This document shows, in pieces, positions 27,322 to 35,878 of a DNA stretch of 64,000 nucleotides (the stretch's first letter is position 1; the number at the start of each line of letters is the position of its first letter). A program made the translations under genes and the position numbers. Source of the stretch: Pantoea dispersa (GTDB lineage Bacteria > Pseudomonadota > Gammaproteobacteria > Enterobacterales > Enterobacteriaceae); assembly GCF_014155765.1 (NCBI RefSeq), contig NZ_SCKT01000001.1:682001-746000 (forward strand), in the 5' to 3' direction. Below the pieces are notes generated by a model. The model ran no database searches. It saw only the letters and a program-made list of their open reading frames with translations, and had not been told where the DNA came from.

Positions 27322-27734
27322 GATGACACCCCCAAACGCTGCAGCAGAATATCTGGCGAGACAAAGCACATCTCCTGCGTGCTGGCGCTGACCGCCACCT
27401 GCAGCGTGTGCGCTTTGGTGGTCACCTGCCCGGCAGCGTTACGGATGACATAATCGATGCGCAGCCGGTTCTCATATTCGCTGATGCTGGCTTCAACACG
27501 AATGGCCTCTTCACAGCGCAGCGGCAGGCGGTATTTAACCCGGGTATCGACCACCGGCCAGACGTAGCCGCTGGCGCTCATCTCTGCATAGCTGTAGTTA
27601 ATACTGCGCAGCAGCGCTTCACGCGCCACTTCGAAGTAGCGGAAATAGTTGCCGTGCCACACCACGCCCATCGGATCGCAGTCATGAAACGAGACCACCC
27701 GTTCAATCTCCGCGCGCCAGCTTGCGTCACGCAT
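27318..27734 (-). CDS. apeK: aryl polyene thioesterase ApeK
   Basis: 4HBT-type hotdog thioesterase of 138 residues. The catalytic Asp is in SFHDCDPMGVVWHGNYFRYFE, the classic YbgC/4-hydroxybenzoyl-CoA thioesterase motif. It probably releases stalled or mis-primed acyl chains from the carrier proteins. The ATG at 27734 overlaps the apeJ stop by 8 bases and is preferred to the track of upstream in-frame codons, which lie in apeJ and do not resemble the family. Confidence 0.88.
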   Translation of the reverse strand: MRDASWRAEIERVVSFHDCDPMGVVWHGNYFRYFEVAREALLRSINYSYAEMSASGYVWPVVDTRVKYRLPLRCEEAIRVEASISEYENRLRIDYVIRNAAGQVTTKAHTLQVAVSASTQEMCFVSPDILLQRLGVSS

Positions 27735-29421
27735 CGCGTTGCTCCTCTTCGGGCAGAGCCCAGAAATCGTAAAAGTTAAACCAGTCCAGCGGTGCCAGCA
27801 GGGCATGATGCTGCAGGCGCGCAGCGTAGCGATCGACCGCCGCCTGCAGCGCCTGCTGTCGCCCATTGCGCGGCAGCGGTAAAGGATCGGCAAAGGCCTC
27901 GCAGTGCACGCGCAGTTTGCCCTGCTGGCGCAGCGCGAACATCAGCAGCACAGGACAGCGCAGCGCCGCCGCCAGCACAAAGGGTCCCTGCGGGAACGGT
28001 GCCGGTTGGCCCATAAATTCACTCCACACCACGCGCCGTTCGCCGCCGCGCTGACGCTGCACGGCGGTGCGGTCGCCAACAATGGCCACCCACTCACCGG
28101 CATCCAGCTTTTGCTGCAGTAAAATTGCGGTGTCCGGGCCGATATCACTGACCGGCAGCAGATTGACGCCCGCCTGCGGCGCAATGCTCTCCAGCACCGC
28201 GCGGAAGCGCTGGGCGTTGTCGGTGAACACCAGCGCGTTGATCACCAGACCGCTGACCTGCTTCGCCATCGCCCGGCAGGCTTCGATATCGCCCAGATGC
28301 GAGGCGAGAATCAGCTGGCCTTTGCCTTCAGCGGCGCGAATCACCGTTTCCGCACCGGGCGCGAAGTCGATATCGCGTCCCCATTGCAGGTCACCGCGCC
28401 AGCTGGCGACTTTATCCAGCATGCTGTTGCCAAAACGCAGGAAGTGGCGATAGCTGCTGAGCGGCCGCGGCAGCGTAATCTGCTGTTGATGCGCCACGGC
28501 CTGTACGCGCGTCAGCCACTGCTGCGACGCCGACCGCGCCGCGCGACCGCTGAGCCAGTACACCGCCACCACTGGCCACAGCAGCAGAATAAACGGCAGG
28601 CGGCCGGCACGCTGGTACAGCCACAGCATAAAGCGCAGCCCCCACTGGCCGCGGCGCTCTGGCGTCGCTGCCCAGTGCGCCTGCTGATGCCGGCGGGATA
28701 GCAGCTGCGGGATGCGTGGCAGCATGCCAAAGAACAGACGGGTGTGCATCCACGAGATACGCAGGTTGTCGTGCAGCGCGTCAAAGTGTGAGACGCCGCT
28801 CGGCGGATAGGTCACGCGCGTGCGGATAAACCGGCTCGGCGTGCCCTGCCAGTAGAGGCGCACCATGATCTCGGTGTCAAAATCCATGCGCTGGCCAATA
28901 GCGCGGCGATCGCACAGCTCAAGCGACGCTGCCAGCGGATAGACGCGGAAACCGCACATGCTGTCTTTCAGCGAGAACGACAGCGTTTCCACCCATACCC
29001 AGAAATGGGTGATGTAGCGTCCATAGAGCCGGGATTTCGGGATTGAGGCATCGTACTGCGGCTGGCCGGAAATCAGGCAGTGCGGATAGCGTTCGGCCTC
29101 TGCCAGCATGCGCGGTGTGTCCTCCACCTGATGCTGTCCGTCGGCGTCCAGCTGCAGCGCATGACTAAAGCCCACGGCTGCGGCGGCGCGCAGTCCGGCA
29201 ATCACCGCCGCTCCCTTACCCTGGTTGTGCGGCAGCGTCAGCACCCGGAGCTGCGGCGCATCCAGCGCAGCGATGTGCTGTTTGGTCCGGGCATCGCTGC
29301 CGTCGTCGACCACGATCACCGGCAGGTTGAACGGGGCCAGCCGCGCCAGCACCGACGCCAGCATGGCACCGTGGTTGTAGCAGGGAATCAGCACGCAGGG
29401 CGCAAAAGAGGCACTCAGCAC
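27727..29421 (-). CDS. apeJ: bifunctional glycosyltransferase/acyltransferase ApeJ
   Basis: Fusion of two enzymes in 564 residues. Residues 1 to about 235 form a GT2 glycosyltransferase (CVLIPCYNHG, VVDDGS, LDADGQH as the DxD site). Residues about 290 to 560 form an LpxL/HtrB-like acyltransferase with His in LILASHLGDIEACR and the GDRTAV block. This arrangement is the hallmark of aryl polyene clusters and is thought to attach sugar and acyl parts to the polyene. The start codon is GTG, overlapping the apeI stop by 7 bases. Confidence 0.9.
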   Translation of the reverse strand: MLSASFAPCVLIPCYNHGAMLASVLARLAPFNLPVIVVDDGSDARTKQHIAALDAPQLRVLTLPHNQGKGAAVIAGLRAAAAVGFSHALQLDADGQHQVEDTPRMLAEAERYPHCLISGQPQYDASIPKSRLYGRYITHFWVWVETLSFSLKDSMCGFRVYPLAASLELCDRRAIGQRMDFDTEIMVRLYWQGTPSRFIRTRVTYPPSGVSHFDALHDNLRISWMHTRLFFGMLPRIPQLLSRRHQQAHWAATPERRGQWGLRFMLWLYQRAGRLPFILLLWPVVAVYWLSGRAARSASQQWLTRVQAVAHQQQITLPRPLSSYRHFLRFGNSMLDKVASWRGDLQWGRDIDFAPGAETVIRAAEGKGQLILASHLGDIEACRAMAKQVSGLVINALVFTDNAQRFRAVLESIAPQAGVNLLPVSDIGPDTAILLQQKLDAGEWVAIVGDRTAVQRQRGGERRVVWSEFMGQPAPFPQGPFVLAAALRCPVLLMFALRQQGKLRVHCEAFADPLPLPRNGRQQALQAAVDRYAARLQHHALLAPLDWFNFYDFWALPEEEQRDA

Positions 29422-29762
29422 AGGCGAATCTTCCCGCTGCTGGCGACCTCAGCCTGCGCACCGCGCAGCAGCGCGTAGCGAAAACTCAGCAGCGACTTTT
29501 CCGGCAGCCACTGCAACTGCAGCTCCAGCTGCGCATCCGGCGGCACCGGCTGCTGGAATTTGATGTTTTCAATTGAGGCAAAGCTCTTACCCGGCGCGAG
29601 GCGCGTCAGGCCGTAGTGCAGTACCCAGTCAAGCTGCGCCACTCCTGGCAGAATCGGCAGCGTAGGGAAGTGACCGCGAAACCACAGCAGGTCGGCAGCC
29701 GCCAGCAGGCGCAGGGTGAGCGTGTCGTCCTGCTGTTGCGCGTCTAATTCAACCGGTAACAT
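29415..29762 (-). CDS. apeI: aryl polyene dehydratase ApeI
   Basis: Second hotdog dehydratase, 115 residues, closer to FabZ than ApeP is: WFRGHFPTLPILPGVAQLDW holds the catalytic His and the PxxPGVxQ helix. Together with ApeP it removes water from 3-hydroxyacyl intermediates. TTGATG stands at the start. I take the ATG at 29762, which overlaps the apeH coding end by 14 bases. Confidence 0.88.
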   Translation of the reverse strand: MLPVELDAQQQDDTLTLRLLAAADLLWFRGHFPTLPILPGVAQLDWVLHYGLTRLAPGKSFASIENIKFQQPVPPDAQLELQLQWLPEKSLLSFRYALLRGAQAEVASSGKIRLC

Positions 29763-31077
29763 CAAACAGTTCCTCTATCTGCGGCCATGCGCGTTTGCTC
29801 TGCGCGGTGACCGGAATTGCCGTCACCACCCGCCAGTAGCGCGGCATGGCAACCGGCTCCAGCCAGGGTTGCAGCGCGCGTTTCCATTGTTGTTTACGCT
29901 GGTGCAGCGTGGCGGCGTCTGGCAGCTGCGGCAGCGCCAGCACCACCGCGATGGCATGGCGGCCGTGACGCTGAATCGCCAGCGCGGCGGCATCTTCCAC
30001 ACCAGGCAGCGCCAGCAGGCGACGCTCTACTTCGCTCAGCGACACGCGCTTGTCTTCAATTTTCACCACCCGATCCTGGCGCCCTGCCAGCTGAAACTGG
30101 CCCGACGGCTGCTGCACGATACGATCGTCCAGCGCACAGCCCGCGCGGCTCTCCAGCAGATCGGAGAAGACCTGCCAGCGCTGCGGCGCGATCTCGCGCA
30201 GCGAAACGTGGGGGAAACACTGCCACAGCGCAGCGTCATCGCTGGCCCGGCGCCACGCGATCACTCCGGTTTCGGTACTGCCATAAATTTCATCCACCGC
30301 GCAGTCCAGCGTTTGCTGCGCGCGTTGCGCATCCGCGCCCGGCAGCGCGCCGCCCGCGGAGACAATCAGCGCGCAGGATGGCGGCGACAGCGTGGCGTCC
30401 AGCCGGCGCAGAAATGCCGGGCTGCTGATGAAGGCATAGCGGCGATCGGCACGCTGATCGGCCAGCTGCTCGCCATAAAAGATCTGCTGCGCGGCGAACG
30501 GCAGGCCGAGCGCCATCGGCAGAATAATGCGAAAACTCAGGCCATACAGATGCTGATGGCTTACCGAGGCAATGACGTGACACGCCTGCAGACGCGTGCC
30601 CCACAGATCGGCCAGCCACTGAGCTTCCAGATCCATGGCGCGCAGTGATTTGACCACGCGACGCGGCGTTCCGGTTGAGCCGGAGGTGAACAGCACCAGA
30701 CTCGCCTGCGCCGCCATCTCTGGCAGCGCGCCCTGCGCCAGCGCGCCGTCCCAGCGTAGCTGTGGCAGTGTGACCGCCAGCGGCATATCGCTGATCACGC
30801 CATCAAGACTGTCGTGCATCTCTTCCAGCTGCGCTGCGCGGCAGTGGCCAGGGATGACCGGCGTTTTACCGGCGTACCAGCTCGCCAGCAGCGCCACAGT
30901 AAAGTGGTAACTGTTGTCAAAGCACAGCGCCCAGCGTGCGCCAGGCTGCGCCTGTAGCTGATGGGTTAAGCCCAGCACCTGCTGCCGCATCTGCGCCAGC
31001 GTATGCAGCTGTTGCCCCTGCCAGGCGACGAGACGATCGGCGCCGTGCAGCCAGTCGCGAATCGCCACGGCCTTCAT
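29749..31077 (-). CDS. apeH: aryl polyene AMP-dependent acyl ligase ApeH
   Basis: Adenylate-forming enzyme of 442 residues that activates the aromatic starter acid (probably a hydroxybenzoate) for loading on a carrier protein. The ATP loop is LVLFTSGSTGTPRRVVKS, the aromatic substrate region follows, and EIYGSTETGVIAWR and the hinge GRQDRVVKIEDKRVS are clear. The ATG at 31077 overlaps the apeG stop as ATGA. The in-frame extension to 31239 falls inside apeG. No gene for making the starter acid lies in this operon. Confidence 0.92.
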   Translation of the reverse strand: MKAVAIRDWLHGADRLVAWQGQQLHTLAQMRQQVLGLTHQLQAQPGARWALCFDNSYHFTVALLASWYAGKTPVIPGHCRAAQLEEMHDSLDGVISDMPLAVTLPQLRWDGALAQGALPEMAAQASLVLFTSGSTGTPRRVVKSLRAMDLEAQWLADLWGTRLQACHVIASVSHQHLYGLSFRIILPMALGLPFAAQQIFYGEQLADQRADRRYAFISSPAFLRRLDATLSPPSCALIVSAGGALPGADAQRAQQTLDCAVDEIYGSTETGVIAWRRASDDAALWQCFPHVSLREIAPQRWQVFSDLLESRAGCALDDRIVQQPSGQFQLAGRQDRVVKIEDKRVSLSEVERRLLALPGVEDAAALAIQRHGRHAIAVVLALPQLPDAATLHQRKQQWKRALQPWLEPVAMPRYWRVVTAIPVTAQSKRAWPQIEELFDVTG

Positions 31078-31634
31078 GCGTGTTTCCTCATGCGCTGACG
31101 CAGCAGCCATTCGCCGCCCATCAGCGCGCCCATCAGCACATAGCTGATGCACCCGTTCCAGAGTGTCCATAGCCGGATATGACTCAGCAGGCAGGTAGTC
31201 AGGGCCACGCTGCCGTTGAAAATAAAAAACCCGCACCACACCTGCGTCACGCGTCGGGTATAACGAACGGCACGCGGCGGCAGCTGAGGTTCACGCAGGC
31301 GCGCCAGGCGCTCTACCAGCGGCATCGGGCTGAACAGCGACGCGGCGAACAGCAGAAGCAACAGGCCATTCACCACCACCGGATACCACAGCAGCAGATG
31401 CTGCGCCCGCAACACGATACTGGCGAGAGACAGCAGGCAGCCGATCAGCGCCAGCAGCAGCAGCGTGCGGTTCAGCGCGCCCTGCGCCTGACGCAGGCTC
31501 CAGATGCGCGCCGCAAACACCAGCGCCAGCAGCACCAGCACGCCGCGCCACTGCGGGTGAGTCAGCGCCAGCCATACCAGCAATGGCCAGGCGATCAGCG
31601 CCAGCGCGTTCAGCAGCTGCAACAGCCTGTGCAT
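31074..31634 (-). CDS. apeG: aryl polyene cluster membrane protein ApeG
   Basis: Integral membrane protein of 186 residues with about six hydrophobic segments (LLNALALIAWPLLVWLAL at the start, LVLLALVFAARIW, TLLLLALIGCLLSLAS, VVNGLLLLLFAASLF, then two near the C-terminus). It matches the COG4648-type protein found between the carrier proteins and the ligase in other aryl polyene clusters. The motif YTRRVTQVWCGFFIFNG is family-like. Function is unknown. It may organise the synthase at the inner membrane. It sits 8 bases after apeF. Confidence 0.85.
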   Translation of the reverse strand: MHRLLQLLNALALIAWPLLVWLALTHPQWRGVLVLLALVFAARIWSLRQAQGALNRTLLLLALIGCLLSLASIVLRAQHLLLWYPVVVNGLLLLLFAASLFSPMPLVERLARLREPQLPPRAVRYTRRVTQVWCGFFIFNGSVALTTCLLSHIRLWTLWNGCISYVLMGALMGGEWLLRQRMRKHA

Positions 31635-31642
31635 GGCGTTTA

Positions 31643-31894
31643 TCAGGCCTGGTCGCGCATCAGCTGGTCGACGGCGTCAACCACGTCCTGTACGGTGCGC
31701 ACCGCGCGGAAGGCTTCTGGCTTGATCTTACGCCCGGTGCGTTTTTGCAGATGCACCACCATGTCAACCGCATCAATACTGTCGAGTTCGAGATCTTCAT
31801 ACAGGCGAGCGTCCGGGCGAATCTCGTCCGGATCAATTTCGAACAGCGTAGTCAGCAGCGTCGCCACTTCCTGGTAAATATCTTGTTTATTCAT
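31643..31894 (-). CDS. apeF: aryl polyene acyl carrier protein ApeF
   Basis: 83-residue carrier protein. Ser39 in LELDSIDAVDMV is the phosphopantetheine attachment site. The surrounding acidic helices are typical of type II carrier proteins. Paired with apeE eleven bases upstream. One of the two probably carries the growing polyene and the other the starter. The sequences differ enough to suggest separate roles. Confidence 0.93.
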   Translation of the reverse strand: MNKQDIYQEVATLLTTLFEIDPDEIRPDARLYEDLELDSIDAVDMVVHLQKRTGRKIKPEAFRAVRTVQDVVDAVDQLMRDQA

Positions 31895-31905
31895 GTCGAC
31901 GGTTC

Positions 31906-32163
31906 TCAGGCTTGCTGTTGTTCAACAAAAGCGGCCAGCGTGGCCACGGAAAAAAAGTGCGCCCGCAGCGTTTCGCTCTCGGCGGAGAGCTGCACGCCGA
32001 AGCGGTTTTTCACCGCCAGTCCCAGCTCCAGCGCATCGATCGAGTCGAGCCCCAGCCCTTCGCCAAACAGCGGTGCGTCGCTATCGATATCATCCGGACT
32101 GATATCTTCCAGATTCAGCGTGTCGATAATCATGGTTTTGATGTCGTCAATCAGTGCTTGCAT
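31906..32163 (-). CDS. apeE: aryl polyene acyl carrier protein ApeE
   Basis: 85-residue carrier protein with Ser41 in GLGLDSIDALELGLAVKNRFG, the usual modification site. Helix I (IKTMIIDTLNLEDIS) is that of a standalone bacterial carrier protein. It is separated from apeD by three bases. In the Xenorhabdus enzyme set ApeE was the carrier holding the elongating chain. Confidence 0.93.
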   Translation of the reverse strand: MQALIDDIKTMIIDTLNLEDISPDDIDSDAPLFGEGLGLDSIDALELGLAVKNRFGVQLSAESETLRAHFFSVATLAAFVEQQQA

Positions 32164-32166
32164 AAC

Positions 32167-32967
32167 TTACTTTGTCTCTTCAGGCACCAGCGCCTGTTGC
32201 AAATAACGCGTCAAACGGCGCGCGGCCAGCGGCTGCGCATCCTCATCCGCTTCGTGAAAGGCGTGGCTGGCAATACGCGATTGTACGCGTACCGTAAAAA
32301 CCGGTTTAACCAGCGGAATCTGATACCAGCGGCTTTGCTTGTCGAGCATACGCTGGGTACAGGTGATATGAATCACGCGCAGATCGCATCCGGCGCGCAC
32401 CGCAATATTTGCCGCACCGCGCTGCAGTTGCAGCGGCTGGCCGTAGCGGGTGCGCGTCCCTTCGGGGAAAATCAGAATGGTATCGCCGCGTGCCAGCCGC
32501 TGCTGGCTATCCGGCAGTAGCGTCTCCGCCTCGCTGTTAATCAGGTAATCGGCTGATTTAATAACGCCGCGGAAGAAAATGTTGTGCTGCAGGTCGGCCT
32601 TCACCAGGCAATCCATCTCGGGTAACAGCGAGGCGATCATCACGTAATCGATCAGCGACGGATGGTTAGCGACAATCAGGCAGCCGCGATCCTGACGCAG
32701 CGCTTCTGCGCCCAGCATCTGATAGTCATACACGCCGACAAAACGGCAGAAGCGCAGAAAGCAGCGAAAGCTCCATGCAATGCTGCGGCGCGCGATCTGC
32801 CGCCGGCGCAGACCGTCACGCTGAATCAGCAGCAGCAGGTTGAACCAGATCAGCGACAGCAACAGACCGCCAATGCTGAACAGGCTAAAGCAAAGCGCGG
32901 TCATCACCAGCCGCCAGTAATAGTTGCCACCGCGCCGCTGGCGCATCGGCATAGCGTTATCCGCCAT
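32167..32967 (-). CDS. apeD: aryl polyene lysophospholipid-type acyltransferase ApeD
   Basis: Membrane-bound acyltransferase of the PlsC family, 266 residues. The catalytic NHX4D motif appears as VANHPSLIDYV and the second block as IFPEGTRTRYGQPLQLQRGAA. A strong N-terminal membrane segment is ALCFSLFSIGGLLLSLIWF. In aryl polyene pathways it is thought to acylate the lipid anchor. The ATG at 32967 is used. A GTG two codons earlier is possible. It overlaps apeC by 11 bases. Confidence 0.9.
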   Translation of the reverse strand: MADNAMPMRQRRGGNYYWRLVMTALCFSLFSIGGLLLSLIWFNLLLLIQRDGLRRRQIARRSIAWSFRCFLRFCRFVGVYDYQMLGAEALRQDRGCLIVANHPSLIDYVMIASLLPEMDCLVKADLQHNIFFRGVIKSADYLINSEAETLLPDSQQRLARGDTILIFPEGTRTRYGQPLQLQRGAANIAVRAGCDLRVIHITCTQRMLDKQSRWYQIPLVKPVFTVRVQSRIASHAFHEADEDAQPLAARRLTRYLQQALVPEETK

Positions 32968-33688
32968 GAGCACGCTCCCAGCGCCACTGATGACGCTCGC
33001 CGGCCAGGGTGAAATCCGCCGTCTCGCTCAGCATTGCATGCAGAAACTGCAGGCTCTGCGGCAGCGCATCGGGCTGAGCGCGGGCGGCGGTCGCCGTACA
33101 GCGCCACGCTTCGCCGGCGCGCAGCAGCAGCGCAACCGCGTAGGGTGCATTAAAAGTAGCGATCTCCGGCAGCCACGGGCGGTAGTAGTCGGGCACCAGC
33201 CCGTCAAAATCCACCAGCAGCACCTGCTGGTAACCGGCCTGATGCAGCGTGGTAACCTCAAGCAGGCCCTGCTGGAAGCTGTCGATACCGGCAGAAATTG
33301 ACGATGACACCAATGGCTGACGTGCGGCGATGGTCAGGCTGCCGACCGCCGAGTTGTGCACCGACATCGCGAAGTCGGTGGGGGATAGCGGCTGGCCGTC
33401 CGCGAGCGTACGCAGAATACGCAGATTGCGTTCCAGTTCGCCATGGCGGCTGGTAAACACCACGGCGTCAACCGACTGTCGGGCCAGCAGCGCAAGGCCG
33501 CACTCAACGGCGGCGCGACTGCCGGGGCTGAGACGACGGGCAGTCATCATCGGTAAAAACTGAGGTTTGACGATAGCCAGGCAGGCATCCAGTACCCGCG
33601 CGTGTTGCGCCCAGCGCTGCCAGTCGTCGGCGCTGCTGTGGCCCGGCGCGATGGCATGCCAGTCAACAAGGGAGTAAGCGAGTTTCAT
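32957..33688 (-). CDS. apeC: aryl polyene chain-length-factor-like subunit ApeC
   Basis: First gene of the operon. 243 residues resembling the N-terminal half of a ketosynthase (beta-ketoacyl synthase-like family). The segment that would hold the catalytic Cys reads PLVSSSISAGIDSFQ, with Ser or Ile instead. No NxHGT or GHxxG His motif follows, so it is inactive by itself. Published work shows ApeC pairing with ApeO as a chain-length factor. The ATG gives MKLAYSLVDW. About 190 bases separate it from the next gene upstream, and that space should hold the operon promoter. Confidence 0.88.
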   Translation of the reverse strand: MKLAYSLVDWHAIAPGHSSADDWQRWAQHARVLDACLAIVKPQFLPMMTARRLSPGSRAAVECGLALLARQSVDAVVFTSRHGELERNLRILRTLADGQPLSPTDFAMSVHNSAVGSLTIAARQPLVSSSISAGIDSFQQGLLEVTTLHQAGYQQVLLVDFDGLVPDYYRPWLPEIATFNAPYAVALLLRAGEAWRCTATAARAQPDALPQSLQFLHAMLSETADFTLAGERHQWRWERAHGG

Positions 33689-33765
33689 ACCTGCATTCTT
33701 TCTTCAGCCTCAGGGATGGTCAGATTTTCGCTGCACGGCATCCCTTCCCTGCTCTCTATTCCAGT

Positions 33766-33818
33766 CATCCGCCTCACGCGGATGTCGCCGAGTTCTCAGG
33801 CGGACATCGGGTCCGCCT
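33766..33818 (-). promoter_or_regulatory. two tandem hairpins in the ape leader region
   Basis: Two strong perfect stems stand back to back: CATCCGC/GCGGATG (33766-33784, five-base loop) and AGGCGGAC/GTCCGCCT (33798-33818, five-base loop). They are 78 to 130 bases before apeC and just after the 33882 lipoprotein gene. They may terminate that gene's transcript or fold in the ape leader. No clear T tract on the minus strand. Confidence 0.45.
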
Positions 33819-33881
33819 GTTTCTATTTCGGCAGCGTGCCGGCTAACTTTACGATTAACTGTTAGCGGCGCGCGTGATGAC

Positions 33882-34271
33882 TTATTTTACCGCCTGCACC
33901 GCCAGACGGGTCTGGATGCCCTGGTTCAGGTTCTGAATCCAGCGGTTGTAGTTACGGTGAATCTGGCCACTGCCTGCTTTCAGATTGGTGCTGCTGACGT
34001 AATCAATGCGGTAGCTGTTAACAGTGTAGGTGATACGGATGTTCGCCGTGTGGCCGCGTTCTGCCAGCAGACCATTCATCACGCCCGGACCCGCCGGTGA
34101 GATCACCCAGTGATTGGCCGCGCCAGCTTCCACGATAGCGCGCTGCATCTGCTGATCGCTGTAGCTCTGTGCGACCGTCTGGCTGACGTTCTGGATCGGT
34201 GCCGTGCGCGATGCACAGCCGGTGATTAATACCGTTGCAACCAGCAGTGCCAGCGTGGCTTTTTTATTCAT
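33882..34271 (-). CDS. conserved small lipoprotein
   Basis: 129-residue lipoprotein: MNKKATLALLVATVLITGCAS provides signal and lipobox (Cys about residue 19). The mature part has SYSDQQMQRAIVEAGAANHWVIS, then TVNSYRIDYVSSTNLK and a C-terminal basic helix (NYNRWIQNLNQGIQTRL). It resembles small envelope lipoproteins common in enterics and Pseudomonas, but I cannot name a function. Two adjacent ATGs exist. The second (34271) has AAGGAA at better spacing. It is transcribed separately from the efflux genes. The 194 bases upstream to 34507 hold no other ORF. Confidence 0.78.
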   Translation of the reverse strand: MNKKATLALLVATVLITGCASRTAPIQNVSQTVAQSYSDQQMQRAIVEAGAANHWVISPAGPGVMNGLLAERGHTANIRITYTVNSYRIDYVSSTNLKAGSGQIHRNYNRWIQNLNQGIQTRLAVQAVK

Positions 34272-34507
34272 CATTTCCTTTTCTTCCCCTGTCATGGCAA
34301 GCCGCGCAACCACGCGGCCGTGCAGGCAACAACCCCTGCATAGTTCCGTTCAGACTGTGTAAAGCGCCGCGGATAATACCACTAATTGTAAAGACAAGTA
34401 AAAAAAAGCATGAACCACTTAAGTTCGGGCTGGTGCTGTTGTGAAAGCGGGGTGAACGGGCTTAAGACGTCATTTATAACCGCAGCCAGGCGGCTGCGGC
34501 GTGATGA

Positions 34508-35878
34508 TCAACCCTGCCAGCCGCCACCAAGGGCGCGGTAGAGATCGATTTGCGCCAGCAGCAGCGTGTTTTTCACCGCCACAATATTCAACTGGGTGCT
34601 GAACAGCGTGCGCTGCGCATCAAGCTCATCGAGATAGGACGCATAGCCATTCTGATAACGGTTGCGCGCAATCCGCCACGCCTCGGCAACGTAGCGCTCC
34701 TGCGCCTGCAGTTCCGTCAGCTGCTGCTGGCTGCGCGTAATGGCATCCAGCGCGTTATCCACCTCGGCAAAGGCGTTGCGCACCACCCTTTCGTAGCCGT
34801 ACAGCGCCTGGTTGCGCGATGCCATCGCCACATCCACCTGTGCGGTCAGCGCTTCGCGGTTGAGCAGCGGTGCCAGCACGCTGCCGCCGATGCTCCACAG
34901 GCGGAACGGATTATCCAGCAGATCGTGTAGCTGGCTGCTCTGCAGCGTGCCGGACGCCGTCAGGTTGAGCGATGGCAGCAGCTGTGCCTGTGCCGCCGCC
35001 AGCGACGCGTCGCTCGCCAGCAGCAGGCGCTGCGCCTGGACAATGTCAGGCCGGCGATTCAGCAGCTGCGACGGCAGCAGCGCCGGCAGTGCGTGGGGTC
35101 GCAGCTGGTCGAACTGGCTGCTGCGCGCGATCTGGCGCGGATTCATGCCAACCAGAATGCTGAGCGCGTTCTCCTGCTGGGCGATCTGATGCTGCAGCTG
35201 CGGAATTTGCGCTTTCGCCGTCTGATACTCCGACGCCGCCTGCATCCATTCCAGCCGCGAGGTATAGCCGGTTTCGAACTGACGCTGCGCCAGGTTCAGC
35301 GAGTTCTGTCGCGTTTCCAGCGTGGCCTCGGTGACGCGCAGCTGCTCGTCGAGCGCGCACAGGCTGAGGTAACCGGACGCGACCGAACTGGCCACCGTCA
35401 GCTCGGCTGCCGAGGCCGCCGCACGCTGCGCCGCCAGCGTGGCTTCCGCCGCGCGGATGCTGTTGCTGCGGCTGCCCCATAAGTCGACCTCATAATTCGC
35501 CTGCAGCAGTCCCTGAAATACCGCACTTTCGTACGGCTGACCGGTCGCCGCTGACAGCGCACGCTGATGGGTTGCCGCCACGCCCGCCGACAGCGTCGGG
35601 AAGTTGTCGCCCTGCGCAGCGCGCAGCTCGGCGCGATACTGATCGACGCGCGACCGGGCAATGAGAATATCGCTGTTGTGCTGCAGCGCCTGGTTCACCA
35701 GCCAGTTGAGGCGATCATCACCAAAGCTGCGCCACCACTGCGCTTCCGGCGCGGCGGCGGGCCCGACCTGCTGGCGCCAGCCGGGCGGAATCGGCAGCGA
35801 CGACGGCGCCTGCTCCACTTCGCGGGCGCAGCCGGTCAGCAGCAGCGCGATGAGCACCGCGAGTAACGGCCGCTTCAT
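34508..35878 (-). CDS. outer-membrane efflux lipoprotein (NodT family)
   Basis: TolC-type outer-membrane factor of 456 residues. The lipobox is LLLTGC (Cys17). Two repeated OEP halves form the alpha-barrel: first the DDRLNWLVNQALQHNSDILIA and ANYEVDLWGSRSNS region, then the RRPDIVQAQRLLLASDASLAAAQAQLLPSLNLTASG region. It serves as the exit duct for the adaptor and pump encoded upstream. The start overlaps the adaptor stop as ATGA. EmrAB of E. coli relies on a separate TolC, so carrying its own channel is a difference. Confidence 0.92.
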   Translation of the reverse strand: MKRPLLAVLIALLLTGCAREVEQAPSSLPIPPGWRQQVGPAAAPEAQWWRSFGDDRLNWLVNQALQHNSDILIARSRVDQYRAELRAAQGDNFPTLSAGVAATHQRALSAATGQPYESAVFQGLLQANYEVDLWGSRSNSIRAAEATLAAQRAAASAAELTVASSVASGYLSLCALDEQLRVTEATLETRQNSLNLAQRQFETGYTSRLEWMQAASEYQTAKAQIPQLQHQIAQQENALSILVGMNPRQIARSSQFDQLRPHALPALLPSQLLNRRPDIVQAQRLLLASDASLAAAQAQLLPSLNLTASGTLQSSQLHDLLDNPFRLWSIGGSVLAPLLNREALTAQVDVAMASRNQALYGYERVVRNAFAEVDNALDAITRSQQQLTELQAQERYVAEAWRIARNRYQNGYASYLDELDAQRTLFSTQLNIVAVKNTLLLAQIDLYRALGGGWQG

